Shown here: in pieces, positions 1 to 9,881 of the stretch | Numbering within the stretch: the first letter of the stretch is position 1 | Layout of the letters: every line of letters starts with the position of its first letter | Assembly (NCBI RefSeq): GCF_024345225.1 | Contig: NZ_BROD01000001.1 | Span: 2,366,362-2,430,361, forward strand | Length of the DNA stretch: 64,000 nucleotides | Direction: 5' to 3' | Source: Clostridium sp. TW13 | Lineage (GTDB): Bacteria; Bacillota; Clostridia; Clostridiales; Clostridiaceae | Translations under genes and position numbers: made by a program | Notes under the pieces: generated by a model | Told to the model about the DNA's origin: nothing | The model's input: the letters and a program-made list of their open reading frames with translations, nothing else | The model's database searches: none

Positions 1-654
1 CCTATTGCAGTAGGCTGCTATCTTTTCATCATGAGTTACTATTATTACTGTCTTCCCTTTCTTGTTTACATCTACAAGTAACTTCATAACCTCAGCACCA
101 GTCTTTTGATCCAATGCTCCTGTAGGCTCGTCCGCAATTATAATATCTGGTTCTACCAGCAATGCTCTTGCTATTGCCACCCTTTGCTGCTGGCCTCCTG
201 AAAGTTGGGATGGATATTTTGTATAATGCTCTTTTATCCCCAATGCCTCTAATATATTAAATATCTTACTTCTCATTTCTGATTTTGAATACTTATGTTT
301 TTTATTGTGAAGATTCCAATATAGTAAAGGTAATTCTAGATTTTCATATATTGAATACTCTGCAATCAAAGCAAACTGTTGAAAAACAAAGCCTATACTT
401 TGATTCCTAATCTTAGCTAGTTCCTTTGCATTCATTGTTTCCACAGACTTTCCTTGCAACTTATACTCACCTAAGGTTGGGTTATCCAAACAGCCTAATA
501 TATTTAACATGGTAGTCTTCCCTGAACCTGAAGGGCCCATTATAGCTACCATTTCCCCTTCCTTCACATTTAAAGATACACTATTTAAAGCGTTGGTTAC
601 ATTTCCATAAGCTACATACCTTTTTGTTAAATCCTTAACTTCTAATTGTTCCAT
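1..654 (-). CDS. ABC transporter ATP-binding protein (MacB/LolD type), partial
   Basis: Cytoplasmic ATPase that should power the FtsX-type permeases encoded just upstream. The reading frame runs off the left edge, so the C-terminus is missing; about 218 residues are present, starting [13 protein letters not shown]. Walker A is GPSGSGKTT (about residue 40), the signature is [15 protein letters not shown], Walker B is [12 protein letters not shown] and the switch histidine is in VTHDE. The GALD tail and the spacing are typical of the LolD/MacB/BceA class of exporters and peptide-resistance transporters. The ribosome site GGGAGGTAA lies inside the last codons and stop of the preceding permease gene, so translation is probably coupled. 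It is the last gene visible in a five-gene minus-strand operon. Substrate unknown; family certain. Confidence 0.93.
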   Translation of the reverse strand, partial: MEQLEVKDLTKRYVAYGNVTNALNSVSLNVKEGEMVAIMGPSGSGKTTMLNILGCLDNPTLGEYKLQGKSVETMNAKELAKIRNQSIGFVFQQFALIAEYSIYENLELPLLYWNLHNKKHKYSKSEMRSKIFNILEALGIKEHYTKYPSQLSGGQQQRVAIARALLVEPDIIIADEPTGALDQKTGAEVMKLLVDVNKKGKTVIIVTHDEKIAAYCNR

Positions 655-659
655 TTTTA

Positions 660-1868
660 TTACCTCCCATGTACTAAATCCACTGGATTCATTTTTCTCA
701 TTCTAAAATATGCTGGTATCATTGATATTACTAGAATTAAAAATACAATTCCTATACTTATGCCTATTACAGAAAAATCCCAAACTGCCTGTTGTCCAGA
801 TATTAATTTAGCAATTATTAATCCTATAAACGCTGAAAATGCAAAGAAAATTATAAACTCCCCTATAACTAACTTTTCTATTTGAGCCTTTGTAGCTCCT
901 ACAGCTATTCTTGTTCCAAACTCCTTTTTTCTTTTTAATATTGTGGACAATACAGTATTTATTATGCCAAAAGATGAAAGCACCAATATAATAATTCCGA
1001 AAAGAATATATCTAGCCGCATATGGTGCAGGTAAAGTTACTGTTTCAGCCATATCATCTAATCCAAAAAATTGAGTTTCAAACTTCTCTCCAAGCTTCTT
1101 ATCAAAATCATTTTTTCCCTCTGCCTTACTTACGCCATCTTTTAATTTTATATAAAGATGAGTTTTCTTGTTAGTTAATAAGGAGCCTATTACACAAAAA
1201 TATCCATTATTAGGCTTGTACAAGCATCCCATATTGTATAGTTCATTTAATAATGGGCAGCTATTATCTAGCACTCCTATTACTTTATATTTCTTTCCTC
1301 CTCCTGGTAACTTTACAATACTTCCTATTGGATTATCCTTAGATAACTGTGGAGAAATTAGCATTGGAATAACATCCTCTGCTTTCTCTGACTTATAATA
1401 TTGAGAAAAATTCATTCCACTTTTCATTTTAAAGTTATACATTTCTGTTAGTTCCTTGCTATACTCAACAATACCTATGGTTTTTATTTTTGATTTCAAA
1501 ATAAACTTACCTTCATTTTCTTCTTCATTAGTATACTGACATGAATTACAACCAAGCCCTTCAAAGCCTATTTTCTCTACCAGCTTACTTTCCTTAGCAA
1601 TTTTATACACGGTAGATATTTGATTTTCTTCTCCACTTATATATTGATGATCTCTAGCTTCTCCTACTTTAAAAATATCTGCTTTATTTTCTACAGATAC
1701 TTCATAAACATTACTGCTACTGGCATTTTCAGCTTTCTCTCTAGTTGAAATATAGTACTTATAGTTAGCCAGACTGTTGCTTAAAATTACTATGCCAAAA
1801 ATCAACTGTACAACTATAACTAAATTTCTTAATTTATTTTTCTTCATTGATTTTAAAATCATATACAT
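660..1868 (-). CDS. FtsX-like ABC permease, pair 2 subunit B
   Basis: Membrane subunit of a MacB-like (ABC3) exporter, 402 residues. One membrane helix lies near residues 13-33, followed by a large extracytoplasmic region to about residue 285. Three helices make up the C-terminal FtsX domain, which carries the motif KRKKEFGTRIAVGATKAQI. The protein ends MNPVDLVHGR, matching the paralogue at 3076-4302 over its whole length. Unlike that paralogue, its outer domain has a CNSC motif and further cysteines (DNSCPLL, NMGCLY), so a disulfide is possible. The start is supported by AGGAG nine bases upstream. A related frame on the opposite strand is a shadow. Product family is clear; substrate is not. 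Confidence 0.9.
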   Translation of the reverse strand: MYMILKSMKKNKLRNLVIVVQLIFGIVILSNSLANYKYYISTREKAENASSSNVYEVSVENKADIFKVGEARDHQYISGEENQISTVYKIAKESKLVEKIGFEGLGCNSCQYTNEEENEGKFILKSKIKTIGIVEYSKELTEMYNFKMKSGMNFSQYYKSEKAEDVIPMLISPQLSKDNPIGSIVKLPGGGKKYKVIGVLDNSCPLLNELYNMGCLYKPNNGYFCVIGSLLTNKKTHLYIKLKDGVSKAEGKNDFDKKLGEKFETQFFGLDDMAETVTLPAPYAARYILFGIIILVLSSFGIINTVLSTILKRKKEFGTRIAVGATKAQIEKLVIGEFIIFFAFSAFIGLIIAKLISGQQAVWDFSVIGISIGIVFLILVISMIPAYFRMRKMNPVDLVHGR

Positions 1869-1880
1869 ACACTTTTTCTC

Positions 1881-3044
1881 CTACTCATTTCTTAAAGCTT
1901 CTGCAGCTTTCATCCTAACAATTTTCTTAGCTGGAATTATGGTTGACAAATATCCAAGAACAATTGCTACCATTATACAGCAAATAAAAGTCATCCAAGA
2001 AAGCTTAAAACTCCAGCCCACCCTATTTATAAAAGGTTCAAACTCCTTATATAATATACTTTGAGTTATAAAAGATAAAAGTGCTGATAATATAGATATT
2101 AATAACAATTCCTTTCTAATCCTATTCATAATAAACTTATCTGTAGCTCCCAGTACCTTTTTAATAGTTATTTCATGCTTTCTATCCATTATCCAGAAAA
2201 AAGAAATATTTAGAACATTAAATAAAGCTACTATTATTATAGGAATTCCATTTTTCGCAGTATCTCTAGCTTGCTCATAAGTTGATGCGCCTTCCCAATT
2301 TTGCTTTTTGTCATCTATATATAAATTATAACTTTTCATTTCACTCTTTATTTGGTCATATATTTGTTTTTTTTCAGCATCCTTTACTCGGAATGCAAAA
2401 TATAGATTCAGACTTTTAAGTTTATCTGTTTCTTGAACCCAACTGCGATTTAGTACATCCATGTAGTCTTTTGGTAATCCATTAACTGAAATGCAAAAGA
2501 CTTTATCCCATGCACTATATTTAAATTCTGGTCCAAGTATACCTACTACTCTATATTCTTTATTATAAAATTTTACTTTCCCATTTACCTCTACTCCTAG
2601 AGATTTCGCAAGCTCTTTGCCAATAACTGCTACATTATCTCCCCTCATAGACTCCTCTATAGAAATATATCTTCCTTCAGTTATATTGGGAATAAAATCA
2701 GTTTCTTTGGTATACACAGTAGGGATAACTTGAGATTGACATAACTTTTTACCAACTGCAACAATTTGATTGGGTAAGTCTTGTATATCAACCTTTCCAT
2801 ATTTAGAGAATCCGTTGATCACATCTATAGGCTTTCCTGTAAAACTGCTACTTATATAATTCCCTACTGTCAAATAGGAAACAGTTCCATGTTTGCCTTG
2901 AAACTCATTTTCATCATTTCTTTTATCTAATTCAATGGAATTAATCACCAAGGATAATATAGTTATACATAAAAAATATCCAAATACTATTGTAAATAAA
3001 GTAAACCCTCTATTTTTCCACGAATGAAATAACTTTCTTTTCAT
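1881..3044 (-). CDS. FtsX-like ABC permease, pair 2 subunit A
   Basis: 387-residue membrane protein of the MacB/FtsX (ABC3) type. It has an N-terminal helix (about 14-36), an outer domain of about 230 residues, and three C-terminal helices with the FtsX-domain motif DRKHEITIKKVLGATDKFI. The C-terminus reads AAEALRNE. It is a full-length paralogue of the gene at 4315-5478, with the same length and the same MKRKLF-SWKN start. The ribosome site AAGGAG precedes the ATG, and only 12 bases separate it from the next gene. With its partner B subunit it probably forms one half of an exporter or immunity complex driven by the ATPase at 1-654. Confidence 0.9.
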   Translation of the reverse strand: MKRKLFHSWKNRGFTLFTIVFGYFLCITILSLVINSIELDKRNDENEFQGKHGTVSYLTVGNYISSSFTGKPIDVINGFSKYGKVDIQDLPNQIVAVGKKLCQSQVIPTVYTKETDFIPNITEGRYISIEESMRGDNVAVIGKELAKSLGVEVNGKVKFYNKEYRVVGILGPEFKYSAWDKVFCISVNGLPKDYMDVLNRSWVQETDKLKSLNLYFAFRVKDAEKKQIYDQIKSEMKSYNLYIDDKKQNWEGASTYEQARDTAKNGIPIIIVALFNVLNISFFWIMDRKHEITIKKVLGATDKFIMNRIRKELLLISILSALLSFITQSILYKEFEPFINRVGWSFKLSWMTFICCIMVAIVLGYLSTIIPAKKIVRMKAAEALRNE

Positions 3045-3075
3045 AAAAACACCTTCTCCTTCTTAATAAAAACTC

Positions 3076-4302
3076 TTATTTTCCATGTACTAAATCCACT
3101 GGATTCATTTTAGTTATTCTCAATAAAGATGGGATGGCAGATATTATCATTAATACAAAAACTATGCCAGCGCTAATGCCTATTACATAGAAATCCCAAA
3201 TATAAGTTGGTATTTTAGACATACCTGACATTAATCTAGAAATTAATAATCCTATGGTTACAGAAAACATAAACAATATCATTAATTCCCCCATAACTAA
3301 TCTTTGTATGTTACTCTTTGTAGCTCCTATAGCTACTCTTACACCAAACTCAGGTTTTCTTTTTACTATGGAAGCCAATACTGTGCCTATAACACCAAAG
3401 GAAGTCAAAATTAATATTATTGTTCCATAGAAAATATATTGTACTTTCTCTGATGCAGGTAAAAGCAGCGTTTCAGCCATATCATTTAATCCAAAAAACT
3501 GAATTTCTTTATCTGCTCCTGCACGTTTATCGTAATCTTTCTTCACTTCATCTCTACTTACATCATCTTTAAATTTTGCATATACATGAGCATAATCATC
3601 ATTTATCAAAGACCCTATTATACAAAAATAACCATCATTAGGTCTTCCCGGCATTGCCATATCATATATTTGACTTAATAGTGGATAACTACTATCTAAA
3701 ATACCTATTATTTTGTAATCTTTTTGCCTAGGATCAACTTTTTGGGGCAGTTTTACAATGCTGCCTACTGGATTATCTCCAGCTAATTCTTCTGAAATTA
3801 GTATTGGAATTAATTTATCATCATTATTAACTTTAAAATAATCAGAAAAGCTAATGCCTTTCTTCACTTTGAAATTATACATTTCAGTTAACTCTTTATT
3901 ATAAGCAGTAACATCTATAGACTGTATTTTAGATTTCAATATTGGTTTACTTGACTTCTCATCATCTGCATACTTAAATACGTATCCACCACTTTCTAAT
4001 CCTATTTTCTCAACTCTATTATCACCTTTGATAAATTTTAATGCCACATTAACTCCCTCTTGTGGTGATATTGTATCTTGTCCATTCATATCATGATTGC
4101 CAATCTCATTATGAGATTTATTTGTATAGCTTAAATCATATACATTACTTTCAATTAATGTTTCTGCCTTATATTTAGTCGCAATAAAATATCTATAATT
4201 TGATAATGCTTGGCTCAATACTATTGTGCCTAATATTATCTGAAAAGTTATAGCCAAATTTCTCCAAATATTTTTTCTTATTGAAACTAATATAATACCC
4301 AT
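3076..4302 (-). CDS. FtsX-like ABC permease, pair 1 subunit B
   Basis: 408-residue ABC3-type permease. It has a helix near residues 14-33, an outer domain to about 290, then three helices with KRKPEFGVRVAIGATKSNI in the FtsX domain, and ends MNPVDLVHGK. It aligns end to end with the gene at 660-1868. The extracellular cysteines of that paralogue are mostly absent here (LESGGYVF where the other has GLGCNSCQ). The ribosome site AGGAGAG overlaps the stop region of the preceding permease (12-base gap). Members of this class export or clear peptides, lipoproteins or antibiotics; nothing in the sequence fixes which. Confidence 0.9.
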   Translation of the reverse strand: MGIILVSIRKNIWRNLAITFQIILGTIVLSQALSNYRYFIATKYKAETLIESNVYDLSYTNKSHNEIGNHDMNGQDTISPQEGVNVALKFIKGDNRVEKIGLESGGYVFKYADDEKSSKPILKSKIQSIDVTAYNKELTEMYNFKVKKGISFSDYFKVNNDDKLIPILISEELAGDNPVGSIVKLPQKVDPRQKDYKIIGILDSSYPLLSQIYDMAMPGRPNDGYFCIIGSLINDDYAHVYAKFKDDVSRDEVKKDYDKRAGADKEIQFFGLNDMAETLLLPASEKVQYIFYGTIILILTSFGVIGTVLASIVKRKPEFGVRVAIGATKSNIQRLVMGELMILFMFSVTIGLLISRLMSGMSKIPTYIWDFYVIGISAGIVFVLMIISAIPSLLRITKMNPVDLVHGK

Positions 4303-4314
4303 AAGCTAACTCTC

Positions 4315-5478
4315 CTACTCATATCTTAATGCCTCTGCAGCTTCCATTGAGACAATCTTTCTAGTTGGAATTATAGTTGATAAATATCCAAGCATAACAG
4401 CTATAATTGTACACGCAATAAAAGTTCCCACTGATAACTTGAAGCTTAACCCTGTATTCTCAATAAACTGCTCAAAATGTCTATATAAAATATTTTGAAT
4501 AATAAAAGAAGTACCTGCTGATATCAGTGATATTAATATCAGTTCTATTCTTATTCTTTTTATAATATATTCATTAGTAGCCCCCATAACCTTCTTTATT
4601 GTTATCTCCTTCTTTCTATCCATTATCCAAAAGAACGATATATTAAGCACATTAAACAATGCTGCTATTATTATAGGAATTGTAATCACTGTTATTCCAA
4701 ACACTGCATTTCCTAATCCTCCATCCATCATATCTCCAAAGGATTCTATAATTTGCACACCATACTTGTTCATGCTATTTGATATTTCATCAAATACTTT
4801 TTGCCTTTCAGAATTTTTCACTCTAAAGGTTAAGTTTAAATTTAATATCTTATTTTTGTCGCTTTGTTCTGTACAACTATCATTAAGTATAGATAAATAT
4901 GACTTAGGTAAACCTTTAACTGAAGTAGTAAACACCTTATCCCATACACTCTCTTTAAATTCTGGTCCAAGTATACCTATAATTTTATATTCTTCTCCAT
5001 AAAAATTGATCTTTCCATTTATTCCAACTCCAAGCGATTTAGCTAAACTCTTTCCAATGACTGCCACCTTATCTCCTCTTACTGACTCATCAATTGATAT
5101 ATACCTTCCTAAGGTTATCATTGGAATGAAATCTGTATCTTTCCTATATTCTGTAGGAATTATTTGAGCTTCAACTTGTTTCTTTCCAAATGATAGTATG
5201 CTATTTCTTAACTTTAATACATCTACCTTGCCATACTTAGAAAATTCAGTTATAACATCAATGATATTTCCTTGAAAATTTTTACTTGGATTACTTCTTA
5301 CAAGAACATAAGAAAAGTTTTCTTTTTTGCCTTGCTGATCATTTTCTGAATTCCTTTTATTTAAAATATAAGAGTTTATAACTAAAGACATTATAGTTAT
5401 ACATAGTACATACCCCAAAACTATAATAAATAAGTTAAAATATTTATTTTTCCACGAACGAAATAATTTTCTTTTCAC
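4315..5478 (-). CDS. FtsX-like ABC permease, pair 1 subunit A
   Basis: First visible gene of the exporter operon, 387 residues. The start is GTG, supported by GGGGGGAG a few bases upstream. It has an N-terminal helix (about 14-36), an outer domain, and an FtsX domain near the C-terminus with DRKKEITIKKVMGATNEYI; it ends AAEALRYE. Full-length paralogue of the gene at 1881-3044. The 270 bases upstream to the polyamine operon hold no gene. They contain an AT-rich stretch with TTGACA-like and TACAAT-like hexamers at non-ideal spacing (5527-5559), so the promoter is uncertain. Confidence 0.9.
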   Translation of the reverse strand: MKRKLFRSWKNKYFNLFIIVLGYVLCITIMSLVINSYILNKRNSENDQQGKKENFSYVLVRSNPSKNFQGNIIDVITEFSKYGKVDVLKLRNSILSFGKKQVEAQIIPTEYRKDTDFIPMITLGRYISIDESVRGDKVAVIGKSLAKSLGVGINGKINFYGEEYKIIGILGPEFKESVWDKVFTTSVKGLPKSYLSILNDSCTEQSDKNKILNLNLTFRVKNSERQKVFDEISNSMNKYGVQIIESFGDMMDGGLGNAVFGITVITIPIIIAALFNVLNISFFWIMDRKKEITIKKVMGATNEYIIKRIRIELILISLISAGTSFIIQNILYRHFEQFIENTGLSFKLSVGTFIACTIIAVMLGYLSTIIPTRKIVSMEAAEALRYE

Positions 5479-5673
5479 TGTTCTCCCCCCATTGTTCTTA
5501 AATAGCTATAACGTTTAAACATATTAATTGTAACATTGTTAATTTTCTTTTTTTGTCAATTATTGTTATGAATTTTAAAGAATTTTCAGACTTTTTGTTT
5601 CTATTTCTGCTTACTTTTTGTATTTTTTTTGATGATTGCATTGAATTTTTTTACTTTTTTATAATACAAAGCA

Positions 5674-5722
5674 AACAAGGTATGTAAATTAGGATACTTG
5701 CTTCCTATCTACATACCTTGTT
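5674..5722 (-). terminator. Hairpin after potCD
   Basis: Perfect 13-bp inverted repeat (5674-5686 with 5710-5722) enclosing a second 5-bp hairpin (TAGGA/TCCTA). On the minus strand it is followed by T-rich sequence. It lies 27 bases past the potCD stop and is the likely terminator of the polyamine operon. Confidence 0.7.
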
Positions 5723-5748
5723 CATATTTTATTAACGTTTTTTAATTT

Positions 5749-7593
5749 TTATCTCTTTACTTGAGACCATATATTATCAAATTTAGTTATTTTACTTCCT
5801 ATATCTTTTAGATACTCACCTTTCTTTACGGCTTCATCTGGTGGGTATACAGCTTGATCCTCTACAATGCTCTTATCCATCAGTTCCTTTGCTTTTCCAT
5901 TTGGATTTCCATAAGGGAAGGCTTTTGATATTTCTGCACTTATTTCTGGGTCCATTATGAAGTTTATAAACTTTTCTGCAAGCTCTACATTTTGTGCTCC
6001 CTTTGGTATTACAAAGTTATCTTGTTGTAAGAACAAACCTTCCTTTGGGATCACATATTTAACATTGTGATTTTCTCTTCTTGCTAAGCTTGATTCAGCA
6101 CCCCATGCAAAAATTATGCTGGATTCTCCATTAATTAAATTTGTTTTTGGACTATCACTATCATAGGATTTTATATTAGGTTGAAGTTTTTTCAATTCCT
6201 CTTTAGCTTTTTCTAAAGCTCCATCACTAGTTTCATTTAATGAATATCCAAGCTTCTTTAAGGTCATACCAATTATAGCTCTTTCATCATCCAAAACTGT
6301 TATGGAATTCTTATACTTAGGATTCCATAAATCTGCATAAGAAGTTATCTCGCCTTCTTTAATTTTACTACTATCATAACCAATTATTCCTGCAAGCCAC
6401 ATATATGGTAAGCTATATTTATTCTCTTTATCATAAGGTAACCCTAATCTAGCAGGTTCAAGATTTTTTATGTTTGGTATATTATCTTTATTTATTTCTT
6501 GAACTAAGTTTTGCTTACTTAGTATTTCTACCATAAAATCACTGGCTACAGCTATATCATACTGAGCCCCACCAGCCATAATCTTTGCTAACATCTCTTC
6601 GTTGGAGGAAAATGTACTGTAATTAACCTTAACGTTATATTGCTTTTCAAATTTATCAATTACTGATTGTGGCAAATATTCTGACCAGTTAAATACATTT
6701 AGTACTTGCTTTTGTGCTGCTGAAGTCTTGGCTGCAGCAAATACACCATACCAAGCAGAACTTGCAACTATCAACATAACCAATAAAATTGATACTACCT
6801 TCTTCATGTTTAAATGTATTTTGTTAAGCAAAGCTGCTAAAGTAACTACTATAGTTGTAAACACTATAATTATGGTTGATAAAGCATTTATCTCTGGAGT
6901 AACTCCAAACTTCACCATAGAGAATACCTTTATTGGCAGTGTAACACTGTTCGGTCCTGCTACAAAGAAACTTATTATCACATCATCCAAGGATAAAGTG
7001 AAAGCTAATAATCCTCCTGCCACCACCCCTGGCATTATTACTGGTAGGGTAACATTGAAAAATACTTTAAGTGGTGTGGCTCCTAAATCTCTTGCTGCTT
7101 CCTCTAATGATATATCAAAATCATCTAGCCTTGTTCTTACCACTGCTACAACATAGGCAACACTAAAGGTGATGTGAGCAATTATCAACGTCCATCTTCC
7201 CAAAGGCAAACCTATCATTGATTTAATTAAAGAGAAAATAGCAAGCAATGAAATTCCCATCACTATCTCTGGAATTACTAAAGGTACATATAACACAGTA
7301 TCTAGTATGCTTTTCCCTTTGAACTTATATCTATACATTCCAACTGCCCCTAAAGTTCCTATTATAACTGAGGCAATTGTACTTACTATTGCTACAAAAA
7401 ATGAAGTTTTCACTGCTTCAAGAATTCCTATATTGGTAACAAGACTCTTATACCATTTAAAAGTAAACCCTGTCCAAACCACATTAAGCTTAGACTGATT
7501 AAAGGAAAATACTATAAGAACTGCTATAGGCAAATACAGAAATAGTAATATAAAAAATGTATATAATGGTTTTATAATTCTACTTTTCTTCAT
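5749..7593 (-). CDS. potCD: Spermidine/putrescine ABC permease-binding protein fusion PotCD
   Basis: 614-residue fusion of a PotC-type permease and a PotD-type polyamine-binding protein. Residues 1-265 carry six helices and the inner-membrane-component motif EEAARDLGATPLKVFFNVTLP, which docks the ATPase. Residues 275-295 look like the old PotD signal peptide (MKKVVSILLVMLIVASSAWYG), now an internal helix. The binding domain follows: VLNVFNWSEYLPQSVIDKFE, then YDIAVASDFMVEIL and WAGAESS-like (FAWGAESS) motifs. No ribosome site precedes the internal Met, so PotD is not made separately in any obvious way. The binding protein would be tethered to the outer face of the membrane. Last gene of potA-potB-potCD, two bases after potB. 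Confidence 0.93.
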   Translation of the reverse strand: MKKSRIIKPLYTFFILLFLYLPIAVLIVFSFNQSKLNVVWTGFTFKWYKSLVTNIGILEAVKTSFFVAIVSTIASVIIGTLGAVGMYRYKFKGKSILDTVLYVPLVIPEIVMGISLLAIFSLIKSMIGLPLGRWTLIIAHITFSVAYVVAVVRTRLDDFDISLEEAARDLGATPLKVFFNVTLPVIMPGVVAGGLLAFTLSLDDVIISFFVAGPNSVTLPIKVFSMVKFGVTPEINALSTIIIVFTTIVVTLAALLNKIHLNMKKVVSILLVMLIVASSAWYGVFAAAKTSAAQKQVLNVFNWSEYLPQSVIDKFEKQYNVKVNYSTFSSNEEMLAKIMAGGAQYDIAVASDFMVEILSKQNLVQEINKDNIPNIKNLEPARLGLPYDKENKYSLPYMWLAGIIGYDSSKIKEGEITSYADLWNPKYKNSITVLDDERAIIGMTLKKLGYSLNETSDGALEKAKEELKKLQPNIKSYDSDSPKTNLINGESSIIFAWGAESSLARRENHNVKYVIPKEGLFLQQDNFVIPKGAQNVELAEKFINFIMDPEISAEISKAFPYGNPNGKAKELMDKSIVEDQAVYPPDEAVKKGEYLKDIGSKITKFDNIWSQVKR

Positions 7594-7595
7594 GC

Positions 7596-8453
7596 CTAAA
7601 ACACCTGCCTTCTGCCCTTAGAACCACTGGACTTAGAGTAAATAAATATAATAACAGTCATTATAACAATTAATACTACAGAAATTGCAGAACCAAAAGG
7701 CCAATCTCTAGCAGTTAAAAATTGATTCTTTATCAAGTTGCTTAGATGAACTACCTTGCTGCCTCCCATTAAGTCTGTTATAAAGAACAAACCAAGAGTT
7801 GGTACAAACACTAAGGTGCATCCAGATATTATTCCACCCTTTGTTAGTGGCAAGGTCACATTTATAAATTTTCTAACTAACCCTGCACCTAAATCATCAG
7901 CTGCTTCTAATAATCTCATATCCAACTTTTCAATAGACGAGTATAATGGAAGAACCATAAATGGAAACATCATATAAACCATTCCTATCATAACTGCAAA
8001 GTTATTATACATAAGCTTTAATGGTTCACTGATAATATGAAGGTTCATTAATACTGTATTTATTACACCTTCTGTACGTATTAGCATTATCATTGCATAG
8101 GTTCTTACCAAGGAGTTAGTCCAAAATGGAAGTATTACAAGCAATAATAAAATTGGTTTAAGCTTTTTGTTTGCCTTTGCCACAATAAATGCAAATGGAT
8201 ATGCAAATATTAAACAAAAAATTGTAGTTCCCAAAGCTACCATCAAAGAATCCATAAATATTCTTAAATATAATGGATCAATAAGCCTTGTATAATTACT
8301 TATAGTAAAAGTATATTTTATATCTCCTAATTCTCCTCTAGTGGCAAAACTATAAACTATTATAAGTATAAGCGGTACTACAAAAAATGCTGTCATCCAT
8401 AGAGTAACTGGGAGTAATGTTGCAACTTTGCCTTTAAGGCTTCTATTTTTCAT
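7596..8453 (-). CDS. potB: Spermidine/putrescine ABC permease PotB
   Basis: 285-residue membrane permease with six predicted helices and the EAA loop LEAADDLGAGLVRKFINVTLP. It pairs with the PotC half of PotCD to form the polyamine channel. The open frame extends to 8501 and would overlap potA. The ATG at 8453 (MKNRSLKGKV) is chosen because AGGGGG lies just upstream and because it removes the overlap. Order and orientation match the standard potABCD importer. Confidence 0.92.
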   Translation of the reverse strand: MKNRSLKGKVATLLPVTLWMTAFFVVPLILIIVYSFATRGELGDIKYTFTISNYTRLIDPLYLRIFMDSLMVALGTTIFCLIFAYPFAFIVAKANKKLKPILLLLVILPFWTNSLVRTYAMIMLIRTEGVINTVLMNLHIISEPLKLMYNNFAVMIGMVYMMFPFMVLPLYSSIEKLDMRLLEAADDLGAGLVRKFINVTLPLTKGGIISGCTLVFVPTLGLFFITDLMGGSKVVHLSNLIKNQFLTARDWPFGSAISVVLIVIMTVIIFIYSKSSGSKGRRQVF

Positions 8454-8464
8454 GCCTTTTCCCC

Positions 8465-9550
8465 CTATTCCTTTATTACCACTGTATGATTTGCTTTCCA
8501 AGTTACGTATACATCTTTATCGCTTTCGTGGGAACCAGTACTGTTTACTATAGACTCATTAACTATGATTTCTTTTCCATTTGATAAACTAAATACCGTC
8601 TTTATCTGGGCTCCTATGTATATTCGCTCTTTAAACTTACATTTTAAGTACACATCATCCTCATCAGGTTGATTTTTCAACACTATTCTTTCTGGTCTAA
8701 CAGAAACAATAAATTTTTCTCCCATTTCGTATCCTAAGTTTGGAATTCTTATTATATCTTTTTCTTCCTCTAGATTTAATAAAACTTCTCTTTCCTTAAT
8801 CTTAACTACAGAACCTTCCAAAATATTTGTTTCCCCTAAAAAGGTTGCAACAAACTTGGATTTTGGATTTTCATATATTTCTTCTGGTGTTCCCAACTGC
8901 TCTATTACGCCTTTATTCATAACCACAATCCTATCAGACATGGTTAATGCTTCTTCTTGATCATGTGTTACAAATATAAACGTAATTCCTAGTTGTCTTT
9001 GAAGATGTTTAAGTTCTATTTGCATTTGTTTACGAAGTTTCAAATCAAGTGCTCCTAGCGGTTCATCTAATAACAACACCTTAGGTCTGTTTATGACTGC
9101 TCTTGCAATGGCAACCCTTTGCATCTGACCACCACTTAACTGTGACGGCATCCTATCTTCAAAGCCTTGAAGTTGTACCATTTCTAACATTTCCTGTACT
9201 CTTTTTTTCTTTTCTTCCTTTGGAACCTTTTTCATCTTAAGTCCAAAGGCTATGTTATCAAAAACATTCATATGCGGAAATAATGCATAATTTTGAAAAA
9301 CTGTGTTAACACATCTTTCATGTGGAGATTTATTTGTAACATTTTCTCCATCAATTAAAATCCCCCCCTGAGTAGGTTCTTCAAAACCTGCTATCATCCT
9401 TAATGTTGTAGTCTTCCCACAACCACTTGGTCCTAAAAGAGTTAAAAATTCACCTTTTTTTATTTCTAAGTTCAAATTCTTAATGATATCCTTAGCTCCA
9501 TCGTAACTCTTGCAAATATTTTTTAATTGAACAAAAACCTCCCCTGTCAC
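8465..9550 (-). CDS. potA: Spermidine/putrescine import ATP-binding protein PotA
   Basis: 361-residue cytoplasmic ATPase energising polyamine import. Walker A is GPSGCGKTT, the signature [15 protein letters not shown], Walker [13 protein letters not shown] and the switch [15 protein letters not shown]-type regulatory domain fills residues about 235-360. The GTG start is preceded by AAAGGAG with about eight bases spacing. First gene of the operon. The substrate assignment comes from PotD-like features in the fused third gene rather than from PotA itself. Confidence 0.93.
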   Translation of the reverse strand: MTGEVFVQLKNICKSYDGAKDIIKNLNLEIKKGEFLTLLGPSGCGKTTTLRMIAGFEEPTQGGILIDGENVTNKSPHERCVNTVFQNYALFPHMNVFDNIAFGLKMKKVPKEEKKKRVQEMLEMVQLQGFEDRMPSQLSGGQMQRVAIARAVINRPKVLLLDEPLGALDLKLRKQMQIELKHLQRQLGITFIFVTHDQEEALTMSDRIVVMNKGVIEQLGTPEEIYENPKSKFVATFLGETNILEGSVVKIKEREVLLNLEEEKDIIRIPNLGYEMGEKFIVSVRPERIVLKNQPDEDDVYLKCKFKERIYIGAQIKTVFSLSNGKEIIVNESIVNSTGSHESDKDVYVTWKANHTVVIKE

Positions 9551-9881
9551 ACCGTAACAACTCCTTTATTTTGAATTTTATTTTTTATGCATAACATTTA
9601 GAAAACCATGAATATTAATGCATTTTTTCATAGATTTTCACAACATATTTTATAACAGAAAAACATTATCATATTGAACATACTTTTTCAATAGTTTCAA
9701 TGAATATTTATACAAAAAATATCGCTATAAATTTTTAATTTCTCTATATTAACTATATATTCTTGAAAAATTTATAACTTTTTCATAAATTTTAGTTGCA
9801 AATTGATTTCTATGATTGTATAATAATTTTATTCTTTTACATATATTGGGGCGTGTTGGATATGTATAAGGAGGGCTATTT
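9551..9881. other. Divergent intergenic region potA / protease
   Basis: 331 bases, very AT-rich, no credible ORF. It holds the protease promoter (9796-9824) on the plus strand and, nearer potA, a palindrome TATTGAA-N8-TTCAATA at 9672-9693. That palindrome could be an operator for the polyamine operon; no regulator can be named. Confidence 0.6.
9796..9824 (+). promoter_or_regulatory. Promoter of the M4 protease gene
   Basis: TTGCAA (9796-9801), 17-base spacer, TATAAT (9819-9824). Transcription would begin near 9831, leaving a roughly 50-base leader with ribosome site AAGGAGG before the ATG at 9882. Good sigma-A match. Confidence 0.75.

Noticed and set aside
5527-5559. TTGACA and TACAAT upstream of the permease operon
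   Set aside because: The 21-base spacer is too long for a confident sigma-A promoter.
6728-7156. Long plus-strand frame inside potCD
   Set aside because: Antisense shadow of a well-supported permease gene; no ribosome site, composition unlike a protein.
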